A stretch of DNA of 64,000 nucleotides, from positions 1 to 64,000 of the forward strand of contig JAFTXG010000022.1 in assembly GCA_017461725.1 (NCBI GenBank), written 5' to 3'. This DNA is from Lachnospiraceae bacterium. GTDB taxonomy: Bacteria; Bacillota; Clostridia; Lachnospirales; Lachnospiraceae. The notes under the pieces were generated by a model that saw nothing but the letters and a program-made list of their open reading frames with translations, had not been told where the DNA came from and did no database searches. A program made the position numbers and the translations under genes. Below, in pieces: positions 63,448 through 64,000 of this stretch; position 1 is the first letter of the stretch, and each line of letters begins with the position of its first letter.

Positions 63448-64000
63448 ATGAAAGAAAAAGTAATTTTAGCATATTCCGGCGGTCTGGACACCACAGTACT
63501 GATCCCCTGGTTGAAGGAGAACTATGACTATGAGGTTATCTGCGTATGTATCGACGTGGGCCAGGGAAATGAGCTGGACGGACTGGAGGAGCGCGCAAAG
63601 TACACCGGCGCTTCCAAGCTGTACATCGAGCACGTTGTGGATGAGTTCTGCGACGAGTACATCCTGCCCTGTATCAAGGCTGATGCTGTTTACGAGAACA
63701 AGTACCTCTTAGGCACCGCGATGGCACGTCCGCTGATCGCAAAGATTCTGGTTGACATCGCTAAGAAAGAGGGCGCAGTTGCTATCTGCCACGGCGCTAC
63801 CGGTAAGGGAAATGACCAGGTACGTTTCGAGCTGGGTATCAAGGCGCTGGCTCCTGAACTGAAGATCATCGCTCCCTGGCGAATCTGGAACATTCAGTCC
63901 CGTGAGGAGGAGCTGGAGTACTGTGCAGCCAGAGGCATTGAGCTGCCCTTCAAGGCAAACAACAGCTACAGCCGTGACCGCAACATCTGGCACATCAGCC
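63448..64000 (+). CDS. argG: Argininosuccinate synthase, 5' part
   Basis: The first 184 codons are present and the gene runs off the window. The N-terminal PP-loop is [15 protein letters not shown]. The family blocks [17 protein letters not shown] and IIAPWRIW follow. It joins citrulline and aspartate with ATP in arginine synthesis. TTTGGAGGA precedes the ATG. The upstream ARG boxes support the assignment. Confidence 0.97.
   Translation, partial: MKEKVILAYSGGLDTTVLIPWLKENYDYEVICVCIDVGQGNELDGLEERAKYTGASKLYIEHVVDEFCDEYILPCIKADAVYENKYLLGTAMARPLIAKILVDIAKKEGAVAICHGATGKGNDQVRFELGIKALAPELKIIAPWRIWNIQSREEELEYCAARGIELPFKANNSYSRDRNIWHIS

Overview
The window is a piece of a spore-forming Clostridia chromosome, most likely Lachnospiraceae or a close relative. 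This rests on the sporulation genes (gpr, spoIIP, an alpha/beta-type SASP, a PdaA-like deacetylase), a CIRCE-controlled hrcA-grpE-dnaK-dnaJ operon, ArgR boxes before argG, and a Bacillus-like gene order yrzL(ireB)-yrrK(ruvX)-yrzB-yrrL-yrrM-yrrO. No tRNA, rRNA or CRISPR array was recognised. The species cannot be named from the sequence alone.

Bases 1-13.5 kb are an accessory region. Hairpin-rich non-coding DNA precedes a Ro60/TROVE-like vWA protein (DUF2828), an RlaP-type nucleotidyltransferase and a metallophosphoesterase, together a plausible RNA-repair or RNP cassette. Next come an autoregulated HTH gene with an SRA-HNH (type IV restriction-like) nuclease and a NUDIX hydrolase, a small PD-(D/E)XK protein, a broken HNH gene, a methyltransferase, a membrane protein, a YgjP metallopeptidase and a zinc alcohol dehydrogenase. 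On the minus strand lies a HipA-like kinase operon with twin operators. A second metallophosphoesterase copy follows, broken by a 2-nt deletion.

Bases 13.5-30.9 kb are a mosaic mobile island. It holds a DUF6809-like protein, a RepA-like ATPase with iteron-like repeats, an HTH gene, and a one-polypeptide type IIG restriction-modification enzyme whose second target-recognition domain is out of frame after a G7 tract. Two decayed or unknown genes follow. Then comes a tightly coupled AT-rich operon encoding a HEPN-like protein, a membrane protein and a ClpA/B-like AAA+ ATPase. A non-coding stretch with a perfect promoter and unusual hairpins leads to a Tn916-type xis, a truncated int, a KAP NTPase, a group II intron 5' remnant and an intact Tn916-type int with arm-type repeats. 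The three-gene AAA+ operon is the best candidate for an undescribed (probably defence) system.

Bases 30.9-64 kb are conserved chromosome: LMW phosphatase, rpsT, gpr, spoIIP, an extra PD-(D/E)XK nuclease, lepA, hemW, a lipoprotein, hrcA-grpE-dnaK-dnaJ-prmA-rsmE, a cysteine desulfurase with thiI, an ECF sigma/anti-sigma pair, mtaB, ireB-ruvX-DUF1292-rnj-yrrL-like-trmR-trhP, YdcF, SASP, a PfkB kinase, DUF1653, a PdaA-like lipoprotein, a DMT transporter and the start of argG. These act in spore formation and germination, protein folding, translation and tRNA modification (ThiI, MtaB, TrmR/TrhP), RNA turnover and arginine synthesis.
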